Notes: generated by a model not told the origin, from the sequence alone. DNA of 64,000 nt from Chitinophaga niabensis (GCA_017849435.1 JAFIGY010000015.1:124001-188000), one strand, 5' to 3'; positions 16,686 through 26,626 are shown, counted from the first letter of the stretch. Program-made: numbers and translations.

Positions 16686-17960
16686 ATGGAATCCACGTTA
16701 AATGTAAAAACTCCCGTCCATGAAAGCCGTACAGCACAGCATGTAAAGCTGGCGTTCGTGCTGGTCATCTGCCTGTTCTTTCTGTGGGCGCTTACTTCCA
16801 ACCTCATCCCGGTATTGATCCCGCATTTGAAAAAAGCCTGCCAGCTCAACGATTTTCAATCTGCCTTCATCGATTCTGCTTACTGGATCGGCTATTTTTT
16901 TGTAGCGCTTCCGGCTGCATGGGTGATGCGCCGGTGGAGTTATAAAACAGGGATCATCACCGGTCTGCTGATCGCCGCAACCGGTGCTGTATTGTTTTTT
17001 CCTGCCGCTGAATTGCGTTCCTTCGGGTTGTTCCTGTTCGCGCTTTTCCTGGTAGCGGGCGGTATGACCTTCCTGGAAACGGCTGCCAATCCCTATATCA
17101 CCATTATGGGCAAACCTGAAACAGCGGTGCAGCGATTGAATTTCGCGCAGGCATTCAACGGTCTTGGTGCGTTCGTATCCGCCTTCTTCCTCAGCAAGGT
17201 GATCCTTTCAGGCAAGGAGTACACATCGGAACAACTGCATGCCATGCCGCCGGATGTGCTCAATAACTATTTGTTATCTGAAGCCCGCTCTGTGCAGATG
17301 CCTTATCTCACCATCGCCGGTGTATTGCTGCTGGTGGCTTTGTTGTTCAGGTTTACCCGTTTCCCCAATGTACAGGAGGAACACGGTGGCATGAGCATCA
17401 ATCTGCGTGTTTTCCGGCATATGCATTTTCGCTGGGGTGTGATCGCGCAGTTCGCTTACGTGGGGGCGCAGGTTTGCATCTCCAGTTTCTTTATCCGTTA
17501 CGCCAAATTCAGCGCCGGTATTCCCGAGATGGAAGCCACCACTTTCCTCGGTTTACTACTGCTTTGCTTTATGATCGGGCGGTATGTGGGCACTTTTCTC
17601 ATGCGGAAAGTCGCGCCGCGTAAGCTGTTGTTGCTCTACAGTGCAGGATGTGTTCTGCTGCTCACCTATTGCGTATTGAAAGGCGGTCGTGAAAGTGTTT
17701 ACCTGCTGTTGATGGTGGAATTCTTTATGTCCATCATGTTCCCGACGATCTTTTCACTCGCCATACATGGCCTCGGCAACGAAACCAAATCAGGTTCCGC
17801 CTTTCTTGTGATGTCTATCGTAGGAGGAGCGTTGATACCGCTCGGCCTGGGCGCGATTGCATTCTATCACAATGTACAACTGGCTTATGTGGTGCCGCTG
17901 TTGTGTTTCATTGTGGTGCTTTATTATGCCTGGAAGCGGGCGCTGCCGGCGGCGGAATAA
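16686..17960 (+). CDS. FucP-type sugar:proton symporter
   Basis: 424 residues from the ATG at 16686; an in-frame ATG at 16665 would overlap the preceding gene. About 12 membrane segments, with FLWALTSNLIPVLIPHLKKA at the N-terminus and ETAANPYITIMGKPETAVQR near 130-150, the signature of the fucose-galactose-glucose:H+ symporter family. E. coli FucP also carries D-arabinose, which shares its C2-C4 configuration with L-fucose. Here it would move D-arabinose across the inner membrane. Last gene of the operon; its 3' end overlaps the convergent gene at 17908 by 53 bases. Confidence 0.85.
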   Translation: MESTLNVKTPVHESRTAQHVKLAFVLVICLFFLWALTSNLIPVLIPHLKKACQLNDFQSAFIDSAYWIGYFFVALPAAWVMRRWSYKTGIITGLLIAATGAVLFFPAAELRSFGLFLFALFLVAGGMTFLETAANPYITIMGKPETAVQRLNFAQAFNGLGAFVSAFFLSKVILSGKEYTSEQLHAMPPDVLNNYLLSEARSVQMPYLTIAGVLLLVALLFRFTRFPNVQEEHGGMSINLRVFRHMHFRWGVIAQFAYVGAQVCISSFFIRYAKFSAGIPEMEATTFLGLLLLCFMIGRYVGTFLMRKVAPRKLLLLYSAGCVLLLTYCVLKGGRESVYLLLMVEFFMSIMFPTIFSLAIHGLGNETKSGSAFLVMSIVGGALIPLGLGAIAFYHNVQLAYVVPLLCFIVVLYYAWKRALPAAE

Positions 17961-18954
17961 GCTGCTCCGGCGTTTTAAGCGTAATACCGAACCAGGATTT
18001 TTGTCCGGGTACATACGCCTCCCGCAGTTCAAAATTCTCAAACGACGGACCACCCGGGATGTTGATATAACGGGTGGTATCGTTGCTTCCACCGCTCCAG
18101 TATTTGGCGCGGCCGTTCACGCGGATGTGCAGGGATGAGGGGGCCTGTTCTTTCCTCCAGTATTGCGTGACCTTATAAAAAGGCCGGTAGCGCCAGTTCC
18201 ACCGGGCGAGGTAGGAGGGCTCCTGGGGCCAGGAGGCCAGCTCCGTAAATGATTCGGAGGAAGTGGCCATAACGATAGGGCGGCCCAGGGAATCCCGCAA
18301 CATCCTGCCGGCCGGGTATCCTTCTTTTTCAATAAAACCGATGCCGTTAAAACCAGCATACAATTTCCGGGAATCGATAATAGTATCCCCGAGGTACAAC
18401 TCTCTCAGTCTCGCATAGTTCCCCATCGTGGCGGTCAGCGCACAGCGTTCCATCGGAGCGCTTCCGGCCTCATGAAACACCTCGAGGCACAACTCATCCG
18501 GACGATCGCTCCGGATACTCACCCGCAAATAAGGATGCGCACCGTTCGCATAACGCTCCATGAAAATGTAAAAGCTGAGCATCTCTATTTCAGGATGTGC
18601 TGCATCCGGATGCGTGATTTCCTCATCTTTGGCCCACATCATCTTCCCCCATTTTCCGTCCGTACCCGAAGGCGATATCTCGCTGAATTCAATCTTCCCG
18701 TTCACAACAGGCTCAACAGCGATGTAGTTGATGTGGTAAGTCACACCGCCATAGTTATAACCGATCCGCAGCAGCCCCCTCGGCTCTCCGTCCGAACCTG
18801 ATCTGGCATTTTCTATCGCCGCAGGCCAAAGCCCGACTACAATACCATTGCGGATGCCCCATACAGGCGGACTTTTCGCCGCTTCCGGCCTTATCCATTG
18901 CGCCTGGGTGCGAATGCATGTGATCAGTAAAAGAAAAAGAAAGCATCGTTTCAT
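17908..18954 (-). CDS. Secreted protein of unknown family, third gene of the susC-susD unit
   Basis: 348 residues with a signal peptide (RCFLFLLLITCIRTQA). Beta-rich, with many Trp/Tyr/Phe residues; motifs such as PPVWGIRNGIVVGLWPA near 28-44 and a run around PSYLARWNWRYRPFYKVTQY near 245. I do not recognise the family; it does not look like GH183/DUF4185, GH43 or GH172. It starts 5 bases after the susD stop, so it is made with the importer. In such positions one finds surface glycan-binding proteins or hydrolases. It is therefore the best candidate in the locus for an endo-acting or binding protein for D-arabinan. The 3' end overlaps the permease gene on the other strand. Confidence 0.6.
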   Translation of the reverse strand: MKRCFLFLLLITCIRTQAQWIRPEAAKSPPVWGIRNGIVVGLWPAAIENARSGSDGEPRGLLRIGYNYGGVTYHINYIAVEPVVNGKIEFSEISPSGTDGKWGKMMWAKDEEITHPDAAHPEIEMLSFYIFMERYANGAHPYLRVSIRSDRPDELCLEVFHEAGSAPMERCALTATMGNYARLRELYLGDTIIDSRKLYAGFNGIGFIEKEGYPAGRMLRDSLGRPIVMATSSESFTELASWPQEPSYLARWNWRYRPFYKVTQYWRKEQAPSSLHIRVNGRAKYWSGGSNDTTRYINIPGGPSFENFELREAYVPGQKSWFGITLKTPEQLIPPPAAPASRHNKAPQ

Positions 18955-18959
18955 TTACA

Positions 18960-20759
18960 TTACCAACCGGGGTTTTGTACTATATTTTGGTTCTTGTTGA
19001 TCTCGGCCTGCTGGATCGGCCACAGGTAATGCTTTGGTGCAACGAATACCCGTTTTTCGATCACTGTGCGTTTGTAGAAATTATCGTCATCGAGGCGTGT
19101 GCCGGCACCGATGTTCATTCCGTGTATCTCTTTGCTGTCAATCCCAGCGGCAGTTTTCCATCTCCGGGTATCGAAGTAGCGATGCGTTTCAAATGCCAGC
19201 TCGATGCGGCGTTCGTGCCGGATGGCGTCCCGCATCTGGTCCTGGCTGAGCCCGGCGGCCAGTGATGGGAGTCCTGAGCGGTCGCGGATCGCGTTTACGT
19301 ATTTATACACGTCTGTAACCGGGCCATCGGCTTCGTTGAGGGCTTCCGCATAGTTCAGGTATTCTTCGCCTACCCGGTAGTAGATCCAGGTGTTGAGGGA
19401 AAACCTGTTCTGGAAGATATCGGAAGTGGGGTTCACCATTTTCTTCATGAGGTAACCGGAGATGCAGTAGTCGGATCCCGCCCGCTTTCTGCCATCCAGC
19501 CCTTCAAACCAGAACTGTATACCTCTTCCTTTCCAGATCGCGCCACTGAAATTGATGCTGGCATAGAAACGGGGCTCGCGGTTAACGTACATGTTCCGCA
19601 CACCGGCAGGGTAGTAATCTTTGGGATGTTTCGCAGTGGTGTATCCTGTTTCCTTGTAGCCGGCAGCAGGATTGATAACGGGTGATCCATCCGGGTTATA
19701 ACCGAGGATGGGACGTGTACCGTCAGCCATTTCGTAATCGTCTACGAGTTCCTGGGTGGGGCAGAATATCGAGAACCCGCCGAAGCTGATCGGGTTGCTG
19801 CAGCGCTCAAAGTGGGAATGTTCACCTGCATTCCTTGCAAACAATACTTCCATGTTGTTACGGTCCAGGAAAAGGTTTTGGTAATTCTTTACCGGGTCAT
19901 TGTCTGCCGCACGATACAATCCATATCCATTGGCTTCCACACCATCTATGCATTCTTTCGCTGCAGTGGCGGCTTTCCGCCAGCGTTCCTTATCGTACGC
20001 GGGGAAGAGCAGGGTACCGTCTTTGTCTTTGAAATTAACATAATCAGGATTCCCGTTCCACAAAGGGCTTGCGAGGTAAAGCAGCGCCTGCGCTTTCAGT
20101 GCGAGCGCCGCCGGCCGGGTGATCCTTCCGTATTTATCAGGTGCTACCCGCCATTCCAGCATCGTGGCCGCCTTATCGCATTCCGTAACAATGAAGCTGA
20201 TCACTTTTTCCAGTGGTTGCCGCCGGATCTTCGTATAATCTTCGGAGAGCGCATAAGCATGGTCACCGATGGGGATAGGGCCATAGATGCGGGCCAGCAT
20301 GAAATGGAAGAAAGCGCGGAGGAAAGTGGCTTCTCCTACCCAGCGGCTCTTTTCCGTTTCATCCATGGGCACTTTGGAAACATTTTCAAGGAAGATGTTG
20401 GTTTTGCGGATGCCTTCATACATAAATCCCCAGATGTCCGGGTAGTAATCATTCGGACTCCAGGCGCCCGAGTTCAGCAGGTGACTGTAGGCGCCAAGGA
20501 AGGTGATCTCCATTTCATCACTGGCGCCGGTATAAGGATTACGCTGATCCCAGTCCGCCGCGCCCAGCATCACAGGAATGTTGTTGTAAGCAGAGGTAAG
20601 GAAAGATTCCGCAAATTTCCTTTCGGAGAAAACTTTTTTGATATCGAGATCCTCATCCGGCGCTTTTTTCAGGTAGTCTTTCATGCAGGAAGAGGCAGAT
20701 ATGCAGAGTGCTGCCAGCAGGAGCAGCGATCTTTTGAGCGATAAGTAGGTCTTTTTCAT
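18960..20759 (-). CDS. SusD/RagB-family glycan-binding lipoprotein (D-arabinan locus)
   Basis: 599 residues. Lipoprotein signal with Cys at SASSC (about residue 25), then DYLKKAPDEDLDIKKVFSE, the usual SusD start, a TPR-like helical N-terminal half (TNIFLENV, RAFFHFMLARIYGPIPI) and the RagB C-terminal signature (LNEADGP, IRHERRIELAFETHRYFDTRRW). It caps the partner SusC barrel on the cell surface and captures the oligosaccharide. Located 30 bases after susC and 5 bases before the unknown secreted gene. Confidence 0.95.
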   Translation of the reverse strand: MKKTYLSLKRSLLLLAALCISASSCMKDYLKKAPDEDLDIKKVFSERKFAESFLTSAYNNIPVMLGAADWDQRNPYTGASDEMEITFLGAYSHLLNSGAWSPNDYYPDIWGFMYEGIRKTNIFLENVSKVPMDETEKSRWVGEATFLRAFFHFMLARIYGPIPIGDHAYALSEDYTKIRRQPLEKVISFIVTECDKAATMLEWRVAPDKYGRITRPAALALKAQALLYLASPLWNGNPDYVNFKDKDGTLLFPAYDKERWRKAATAAKECIDGVEANGYGLYRAADNDPVKNYQNLFLDRNNMEVLFARNAGEHSHFERCSNPISFGGFSIFCPTQELVDDYEMADGTRPILGYNPDGSPVINPAAGYKETGYTTAKHPKDYYPAGVRNMYVNREPRFYASINFSGAIWKGRGIQFWFEGLDGRKRAGSDYCISGYLMKKMVNPTSDIFQNRFSLNTWIYYRVGEEYLNYAEALNEADGPVTDVYKYVNAIRDRSGLPSLAAGLSQDQMRDAIRHERRIELAFETHRYFDTRRWKTAAGIDSKEIHGMNIGAGTRLDDDNFYKRTVIEKRVFVAPKHYLWPIQQAEINKNQNIVQNPGW

Positions 20760-20789
20760 CTTTCAGTTTTAAGGATGAGAGAACAGGGA

Positions 20790-23700
20790 TCAGAAGGTGA
20801 ACTGGCCGCCAAAGTTGATGCTTCGTTGCAAGGGATATCCACCCGTACCGTAATTGGATTCCGGATCGATGACCCTGATCTTGTCCCATGTAAAAAGATT
20901 GGCGCCGTTGATGAATAGCCGAACGCTTTCGAGCCCATGTTGTTTCAGCGGTTTGATCTGGAAATTGTAAGCCACCTCCGCGCTTTTCAGCCGGATGTAG
21001 GAGGCATCCTGCAGGAAGAGGGTAGAAGTGCGGTTGTTATTGGGATTCTGGAGTGGGGACACGCGGGGATATTTAGCGTCTGTGTGTTGAGGGGTCCAGC
21101 GGTTATCGTAATATTCCCGCAGGATGTTGTAAGTACCCAATCCCATTTGGAACGGATACATGGACGGACCATCCACGAACAGGCTGGTATGCGCCACACC
21201 GGTGAAGAACAAACTCAGTTCGAAGCCCTTGTAGCCGAAACTCGCACCGGCGCCATATACGATCTGCGGCGTACGTGGATAGCCGATCGGTACCCTGTCA
21301 TAATCATCCACCACACCGTCGCCATTATAATCCATGTACTTGATATCTCCCGGTCTGACCCGTTCCATGAAAGTCTGTTTCGGACTTTTGTCGATATCAT
21401 CCTGATCCCTGAAAAAACCAGTCGCGATTAGTCCCATAGGCTGATCGATCAGCTGGCCAACAAAGGATTGATAGGGATATTTCGGAATGGGATCATCGTT
21501 TTGGGTGCAGATGCTGCGCGCATAGGTGAAGGTACCCCGGAAATTATAATAGAAGCCGCTTCTGGTGGTATGTTTGATCTCCAGCAACGCATCTATCCCG
21601 CTGTTTTTCGCTTTCCCGAGATTGGCATAAGGCAGCGTCCAGGGATAATAGCCGGTAATGCGCGGGATCACGCCGCGTTGAATCAGAATGCCGTTGCGGT
21701 TTTCTTTGAATCCATCCACCTGTAGATTGATCATGCCGTTGAACAATTCCAGATCGAAGCCGAGATTGCCTTTGGTAGCCACTTCCCAGGTGACGTCGTT
21801 GTTCCCGATCTGCGCTTCGTCATATCCCTGATAGAACCGCTGATTGTCTCCGAAGAAATAGGATTGCCCCGTGCGGTTGATAGTAGTCAGGAAAAGGAAC
21901 CGCCGTCCGCCGATCTGGTCGTTACCTACCTGTCCGTAGGAGCCTCTGATCTTGAGATTGGAGATGGCATCGATGTGCCAGAACTTTTCACGGCTAACGT
22001 TCCAGCCGAGGGACACGGAGGGAAAGAAGCCATACTGTTTGCCTTCAGGAAAGTTCTCGGAGCCGTTGTACCCGGCGTTCACTTCGGCGAGGTAACGGTT
22101 GTCATAACTATAGGTGATCCTTCCCGCAAGGCCCTGGCGGCGATACGGAAGGTTATTCAGCATAACGTCTGCAGTAAGATCGACGTATTCGCGGCGATTG
22201 CCGAGTATCATACCGGTGAGGGCATGCCGACCGAAATTACGATTATAGTTGACGGCAAGTTCCGTGTAGATAGCACGGTTGGCGTCGTTGTGGAGTACGT
22301 AACGCATCGGTTGTTCTTCACGGATAATGGAGTACCTGTCATTCCCGGTGGCGTCTTTTCCTAAGTACTGCTTGATAGCATAGGGTTTGAAACGATCGGT
22401 GGAAGCGGAATAGTAGTGGTCATAGGAAAAGAGACCGCGTATGGAAAGCCCTTTGGTGACCAGTGAAGAAAGATCCCATTTCCCACCGAAGGTTCCCTGC
22501 AAAGTGTTTCTGTCCTGGCGCGTGTACCCCGACTGTGTCACCAGTCCCCATGGGTTGTTTTGCAGGTAAGAAGTGGATGCTCCGGCAATGGATCCATCCG
22601 GGTTCAGTTTCGGGTAGTTGATCGGAGAAGTGATCCGGAGTGCATCAAAGATGGCGGGCGCGGATGCCCCCGGATAATTCCCCTTTTGTATCACGCCGCC
22701 AATGCCGAGTTCAATGCTGATCGACCTGGAAACATTGATATCGATATTCGACCTGAAATTATAACGTTTCATCTGTGCGTTCGTCTTGTAGGGATTATTG
22801 GGATCCTGGCGATAAATGCCGTTCAGTACCGTGTAACCAACATTTGTATAGTACCTGATGATCTCGTTACCGCCGGTAACACTCAGGTTATTGATGCTTT
22901 GAAAGGTATGCTTCTTCAGCACCGCATCCGTCCAATCCACATTCGAGTAGAGATAAGGATCCGATCCGTCCCTGAATTTCTGCAGCTCTGCGTCTGTATA
23001 GCGTGGCGGAAGATTGTCATTTGCCAGCGCCTCATTGATCAGCCCGGCGTACTCCGGACCGTTGATGTATTGTGGCAGACGTAAAGCGGTGAGCGTAGCG
23101 TTCTCCGTACGAAAGATCACTTTAGGTTTACCTGTCGAGCCTCTCTTCGTATTGATCAGGATCACGCCGTTGGCCCCTCTTACACCGTATACCGCTGTGG
23201 CCGAAGCATCTTTCAGGATCGAGAAACTTTCGATCTCCTGCGTATTGATGTTGTTGATGTCCCTTTCCACTCCGTCTACAAGGATTAACGGACTGCGGTT
23301 GGCCCAGGTGCCGAAGCCGCGAATGAAGATCGAGGCGCCGTCATAACCCGGCTCACCGGAGCTTTGCCTTGTGATGATGCCCGGCATGCTGCCTGCCAGT
23401 GCATTGGACAAAGAAGGAGTGGCGATTCGCTGAATGTTGGCTACCGGTACGCTGGAGATGGCGCCGGTTACCGATATTTTCTTCTGTTTGCCAAAGCCTA
23501 CCACCACTACATCTCCCAGTGTGCCGCTGAGCTGCTTCAGGGAAATGTTCAGCACCGGCTGCCCGTTTGCCGTTATTTCCTGCGGCTCGTAGCCGACATA
23601 TGAGAAAACGAGTACGGCGCCCGCTTTCACTTTGATGGAGTAGGAGCCATCCGCATTAGTGGTAGTGCCGATGGTAGTACCTTTCACGACAACGTTCACT

Positions 23701-23825
23701 TCCTGCAACGGTTTGTTGTCTTTCGCGTCCGTTACTTTCCCCGCGATCTGGTTCTGCGCGGAAACGGTGATGGAAAAGAAGCAGAGAAAGATGCCGATCC
23801 ATGATGTTTGTATACAATCTTTCAT
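20790..23825 (-). CDS. SusC/RagA TonB-dependent transporter (D-arabinan locus)
   Basis: 1011 residues. Signal peptide at 1-23, a carboxypeptidase-regulatory-like beta domain (about 25-112, GKVTDAKDNKPLQEVNVVVK), the SusC motif GDVVVVGFGKQKK near 108, the plug domain (ALAGSMPGIITRQSSGEPGY, LILVDGVERDINNI) and the long barrel ending in an aromatic strand (FGGQFTF). There is no N-terminal sigma-regulating extension, consistent with control by the LacI regulator through the operator 34 bases upstream of the start. It imports glycan fragments through the outer membrane using TonB energy. Confidence 0.96.
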   Translation of the reverse strand: MKDCIQTSWIGIFLCFFSITVSAQNQIAGKVTDAKDNKPLQEVNVVVKGTTIGTTTNADGSYSIKVKAGAVLVFSYVGYEPQEITANGQPVLNISLKQLSGTLGDVVVVGFGKQKKISVTGAISSVPVANIQRIATPSLSNALAGSMPGIITRQSSGEPGYDGASIFIRGFGTWANRSPLILVDGVERDINNINTQEIESFSILKDASATAVYGVRGANGVILINTKRGSTGKPKVIFRTENATLTALRLPQYINGPEYAGLINEALANDNLPPRYTDAELQKFRDGSDPYLYSNVDWTDAVLKKHTFQSINNLSVTGGNEIIRYYTNVGYTVLNGIYRQDPNNPYKTNAQMKRYNFRSNIDINVSRSISIELGIGGVIQKGNYPGASAPAIFDALRITSPINYPKLNPDGSIAGASTSYLQNNPWGLVTQSGYTRQDRNTLQGTFGGKWDLSSLVTKGLSIRGLFSYDHYYSASTDRFKPYAIKQYLGKDATGNDRYSIIREEQPMRYVLHNDANRAIYTELAVNYNRNFGRHALTGMILGNRREYVDLTADVMLNNLPYRRQGLAGRITYSYDNRYLAEVNAGYNGSENFPEGKQYGFFPSVSLGWNVSREKFWHIDAISNLKIRGSYGQVGNDQIGGRRFLFLTTINRTGQSYFFGDNQRFYQGYDEAQIGNNDVTWEVATKGNLGFDLELFNGMINLQVDGFKENRNGILIQRGVIPRITGYYPWTLPYANLGKAKNSGIDALLEIKHTTRSGFYYNFRGTFTYARSICTQNDDPIPKYPYQSFVGQLIDQPMGLIATGFFRDQDDIDKSPKQTFMERVRPGDIKYMDYNGDGVVDDYDRVPIGYPRTPQIVYGAGASFGYKGFELSLFFTGVAHTSLFVDGPSMYPFQMGLGTYNILREYYDNRWTPQHTDAKYPRVSPLQNPNNNRTSTLFLQDASYIRLKSAEVAYNFQIKPLKQHGLESVRLFINGANLFTWDKIRVIDPESNYGTGGYPLQRSINFGGQFTF

Positions 23826-23858
23826 AACCGGGATATTTTGTTTTAACGTGAAACAGTT

Positions 23859-23876
23859 TGCTTAAACGTTTAAGCA
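23859..23876 (-). promoter_or_regulatory. LacI-family operator of susC-susD
   Basis: Perfect 18-bp palindrome TGCTTAAACGTTTAAGCA, 33 bases upstream of the susC start codon and 39 bases beyond the GH116 stop. Identical to the copy before GH116. Its place close to the start fits repression by promoter occlusion. Confidence 0.85.
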
Positions 23877-23915
23877 TTTAAATATGAAATAGTTCAAAAA
23901 AGCGTTTCAATACGG

Positions 23916-26501
23916 TCACCCAATCTTATTTTCCAGCTGTGTTTTCCTGCCGGCCACCATCACCTGTTCCACCGGTATGCTGCCATGCGCCACCTGCAGG
24001 GATACTTTTCCCCGGCGGAAGTGAACCGTGCCAAAGCCCTTTCCGGTGGAGAGGAAGCTGTTGAAGTCCCCGATCTTCGAATCGACATACAATGTTTTAT
24101 CGACCGCATCATAGTGTACGCCGGTGAGACCCTGCAACAGGCCGTAGCTGCTCATAGCCCTGGCGTACCAGTGGCCGCATTCATATTCGTTGAAAGGGTT
24201 TCTGACAGACCCGTCGTAACGTTTGCGGCAGGCTCTTACAATCTCCAGCCCTTTTTCTGTTTCTCCCATCAGCATCAGATGGGAAGCTACCTGGTATTCA
24301 ATGCCCGTCCATACTTCATTGCTGTACACGAAAGGCAGCGATAACATACCGCCTTTCGGCCAGGAGCAAAGCAGCAGGCCGCCTTCGTTGCCCAGTGCGT
24401 ACGTAGGGCGTTGGGGGTTCACATGTTCGCTGAGATCTTTCCTGAGATTATATCGATAGACGGAGAGGAGATGGTTTTTCGTTTTTGTGGTATCGATGAT
24501 GTCGCCCATGCCGCAAACCCTCGCCATCCAGCTTCCCAGCACACCGTCGGAGAGACAGCCCGTACCGTACTGGTATTTCGGGCCTTCTTTCTTCAATACT
24601 TCCAGCGCTTCTCCGGAATAACGGGTATGGAAGGATTGCGCCTGCACGGGATCAGGTGCATGCAGACCGGTCCATTGTATTTTCTGGATAAAATATTCGC
24701 CGTTATAAAGATGGTTTTCGAGATGTTGCTTCCCTTTTTCGTACAGGGCGGTGTAAGCGCCCACATCCTTTCCGAAATGTTTTCCCATGAGCGTGATGGC
24801 CTGTAGTGCGCCGAGGTAAAAGCTGGTGCACATGCCGGTAGCGCCCCAGAACTCGATGTCGTAGGTGTTATGGTGCGGTTCTTCAATGATGCCTTTCCGC
24901 CCGGGATCCCAGGTGCGGATGCAATAATCCATGCTGGTTTGTATGGCAGGATAAAGCTGTTGCAGCCAGGCATCGTCACCACTGATGCGCCAGTCGCGGT
25001 ACATCTTCATGATCCCGCCCAGTTGCCCGTCTGCCGCGGAATGGAAGTTATGCACGAGGGGGCGGATGGGAAGGTTGGCGCGGAATCCCTGATGGCCTTC
25101 AGTATTCTGGTTTTCTGTGAACTCGGTGTTGCGAAGACTTCTTTCCAGCGCAGGAAAGAGATGCGGTACAGCCTGCGCGTAATTCCAGACGTGCGTGCAG
25201 GAACCGTGACAGCTGCCCCAGCTGTCGCCGGACCCTTCCCAGCACCAGAAACGGCCATCGTGCTGGCGCATCACGGTAGGTGATTTCAGGATGGTCAGAT
25301 TAGCGGCAACGGCTTCCAGTACTTCCGGGGGAAGCGTGCTTTTATAGAACGTATCCCTGAACAGCGATGATCTTGTATGCAGTTCATTGTAGTTTTTCGT
25401 CCAGAAGGCGGAGAGTTCCTGTATGTTCGCAAACCGGCTGCTGTACCAGGGCTTGTGGAATTTTGGGGGAGTGGGGGACCCTTGCCCCTGGGGATCCTCC
25501 CCGATCCGCAGTTTCGTATCCGGAACATACCATGCCATCATCACCCGGATCACTTTTGTACCCCCCGGTTGCAAACGGAATGGAACGAACAGTGATGCGC
25601 CCGGTGCATCTTTCTCTACCGGTGCATTCTTTTTTACGGCTGCTTCTTTGATCGTGTTCCAGATCATCGTCAGCGGATCGAACCAGGCACCGCGGAACCA
25701 GCAGTGATCTACCACGGTGGCAGCATCATCCGTGAAAATGGCGAAATCACCCTGTTTTTCCGGTGCTTCCGCTGTACCTGCCTGCGACAGTACAAAGCCA
25801 TTCTGTACGGATTGTATACTATTCGGTGCTCCATGCTGTTGCATGAAGTTGCGGGCGTTGTAAGAGAAAACATATTCTTCAGCTTTGCTGCCGGTGTTCC
25901 TGAAATGATATTCCAGCCCGCCAACGGGAAGACTGGAATGATCTTCATCTCCCGGTGTGAAAGGGCTCCAGCCTTTGATCTCTATCTGTAACGGCATCGT
26001 TTTGTCTTTCAGTTGCACCGTTGCAAAAGGGAACCTTGCCTGGAACACTGCATCGGCAAAGCGTGGCAGGCCCCAGGTGGCACCACCTGTTCCGCCGAGC
26101 CCTGCATCCCGTTGCCCGAACTTTTTCCAGTCCGGCACTTTCTTTTCCAACACTTTCGCACCGCCGGGCCTGCCTTTGATACTGATGGCGGCGAACATGG
26201 CCGGCTCAAAGAAAATCTCCGGGTTATGGCGTACAGACATGTGCGAGATGGCACCCGTCCCCTCGAGGCAAAACATCCCTGCGCCGATCCCGCCGATAGG
26301 GAAGGCCACCCGGTCGGTGAACTTTCCGTGGTAGGAACCGTTGAAGCTGTGAGTGGTAGCAGGTTGTTCATCTTTCATCGTTCCCTTCTGCGATTTTTGT
26401 TCCGCAGCCAATAGCCCTGACGGGAAAGCGGTGATGCCCAATCCCCCTAACGTAAGATTCTTCAGAAAAAGCCGGCGGTTGTTGCTTTTTTTCATGTGCA
26501 T
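23916..26501 (-). CDS. GH116 glycosidase with Tat-type signal, probable exo-beta-D-arabinofuranosidase
   Basis: 861 residues. Residues 9-14 read RRLFLK ahead of a hydrophobic stretch, a twin-arginine export signal; the alternative ATG at 26495 changes nothing. The N-terminal beta domain (about 65-370) and (alpha/alpha)6 catalytic domain (about 395-835) follow the GH116 plan. CHGSCTHVWNYAQAVPHLFP (431-450) is a family signature. Asp652 in CLSDGVLGSW aligns with the acid/base and Glu540 or 541 before HHNTYD with the nucleophile region. GH116 contains beta-glucosidases, beta-xylosidases and an exo-beta-D-arabinofuranosidase; the locus favours the last. Own operator and promoter region, then susC follows after 90 bases. 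Confidence 0.85.
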   Translation of the reverse strand: MHMKKSNNRRLFLKNLTLGGLGITAFPSGLLAAEQKSQKGTMKDEQPATTHSFNGSYHGKFTDRVAFPIGGIGAGMFCLEGTGAISHMSVRHNPEIFFEPAMFAAISIKGRPGGAKVLEKKVPDWKKFGQRDAGLGGTGGATWGLPRFADAVFQARFPFATVQLKDKTMPLQIEIKGWSPFTPGDEDHSSLPVGGLEYHFRNTGSKAEEYVFSYNARNFMQQHGAPNSIQSVQNGFVLSQAGTAEAPEKQGDFAIFTDDAATVVDHCWFRGAWFDPLTMIWNTIKEAAVKKNAPVEKDAPGASLFVPFRLQPGGTKVIRVMMAWYVPDTKLRIGEDPQGQGSPTPPKFHKPWYSSRFANIQELSAFWTKNYNELHTRSSLFRDTFYKSTLPPEVLEAVAANLTILKSPTVMRQHDGRFWCWEGSGDSWGSCHGSCTHVWNYAQAVPHLFPALERSLRNTEFTENQNTEGHQGFRANLPIRPLVHNFHSAADGQLGGIMKMYRDWRISGDDAWLQQLYPAIQTSMDYCIRTWDPGRKGIIEEPHHNTYDIEFWGATGMCTSFYLGALQAITLMGKHFGKDVGAYTALYEKGKQHLENHLYNGEYFIQKIQWTGLHAPDPVQAQSFHTRYSGEALEVLKKEGPKYQYGTGCLSDGVLGSWMARVCGMGDIIDTTKTKNHLLSVYRYNLRKDLSEHVNPQRPTYALGNEGGLLLCSWPKGGMLSLPFVYSNEVWTGIEYQVASHLMLMGETEKGLEIVRACRKRYDGSVRNPFNEYECGHWYARAMSSYGLLQGLTGVHYDAVDKTLYVDSKIGDFNSFLSTGKGFGTVHFRRGKVSLQVAHGSIPVEQVMVAGRKTQLENKIG

Positions 26502-26626
26502 GTGTTTGTAAGGATGCGAGATGTATTATGGCATGTTCTGTGGTTTCCCGGCAGAACAAAAAATAACGATGGAATTTAAAAATGCACGCGACACTTCCTG
26601 CGGCATAGATGTTTTTGCATCAGATT

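Noticed and set aside
9415..17960. L-fucose or L-galactose as the substrate of the oxidative operon
   Set aside because: The permease and dehydrogenase would fit, but KdaD and the semialdehyde dehydrogenase make sense for a pentose, and GH172/GH116 are not fucosidases. Kept only as an alternative for single enzymes.
17908..18954. Assignment of the unknown secreted protein to GH183 (DUF4185) endo-D-arabinanase
   Set aside because: I could not see the expected motifs or overall resemblance; naming it from context alone would be a guess.
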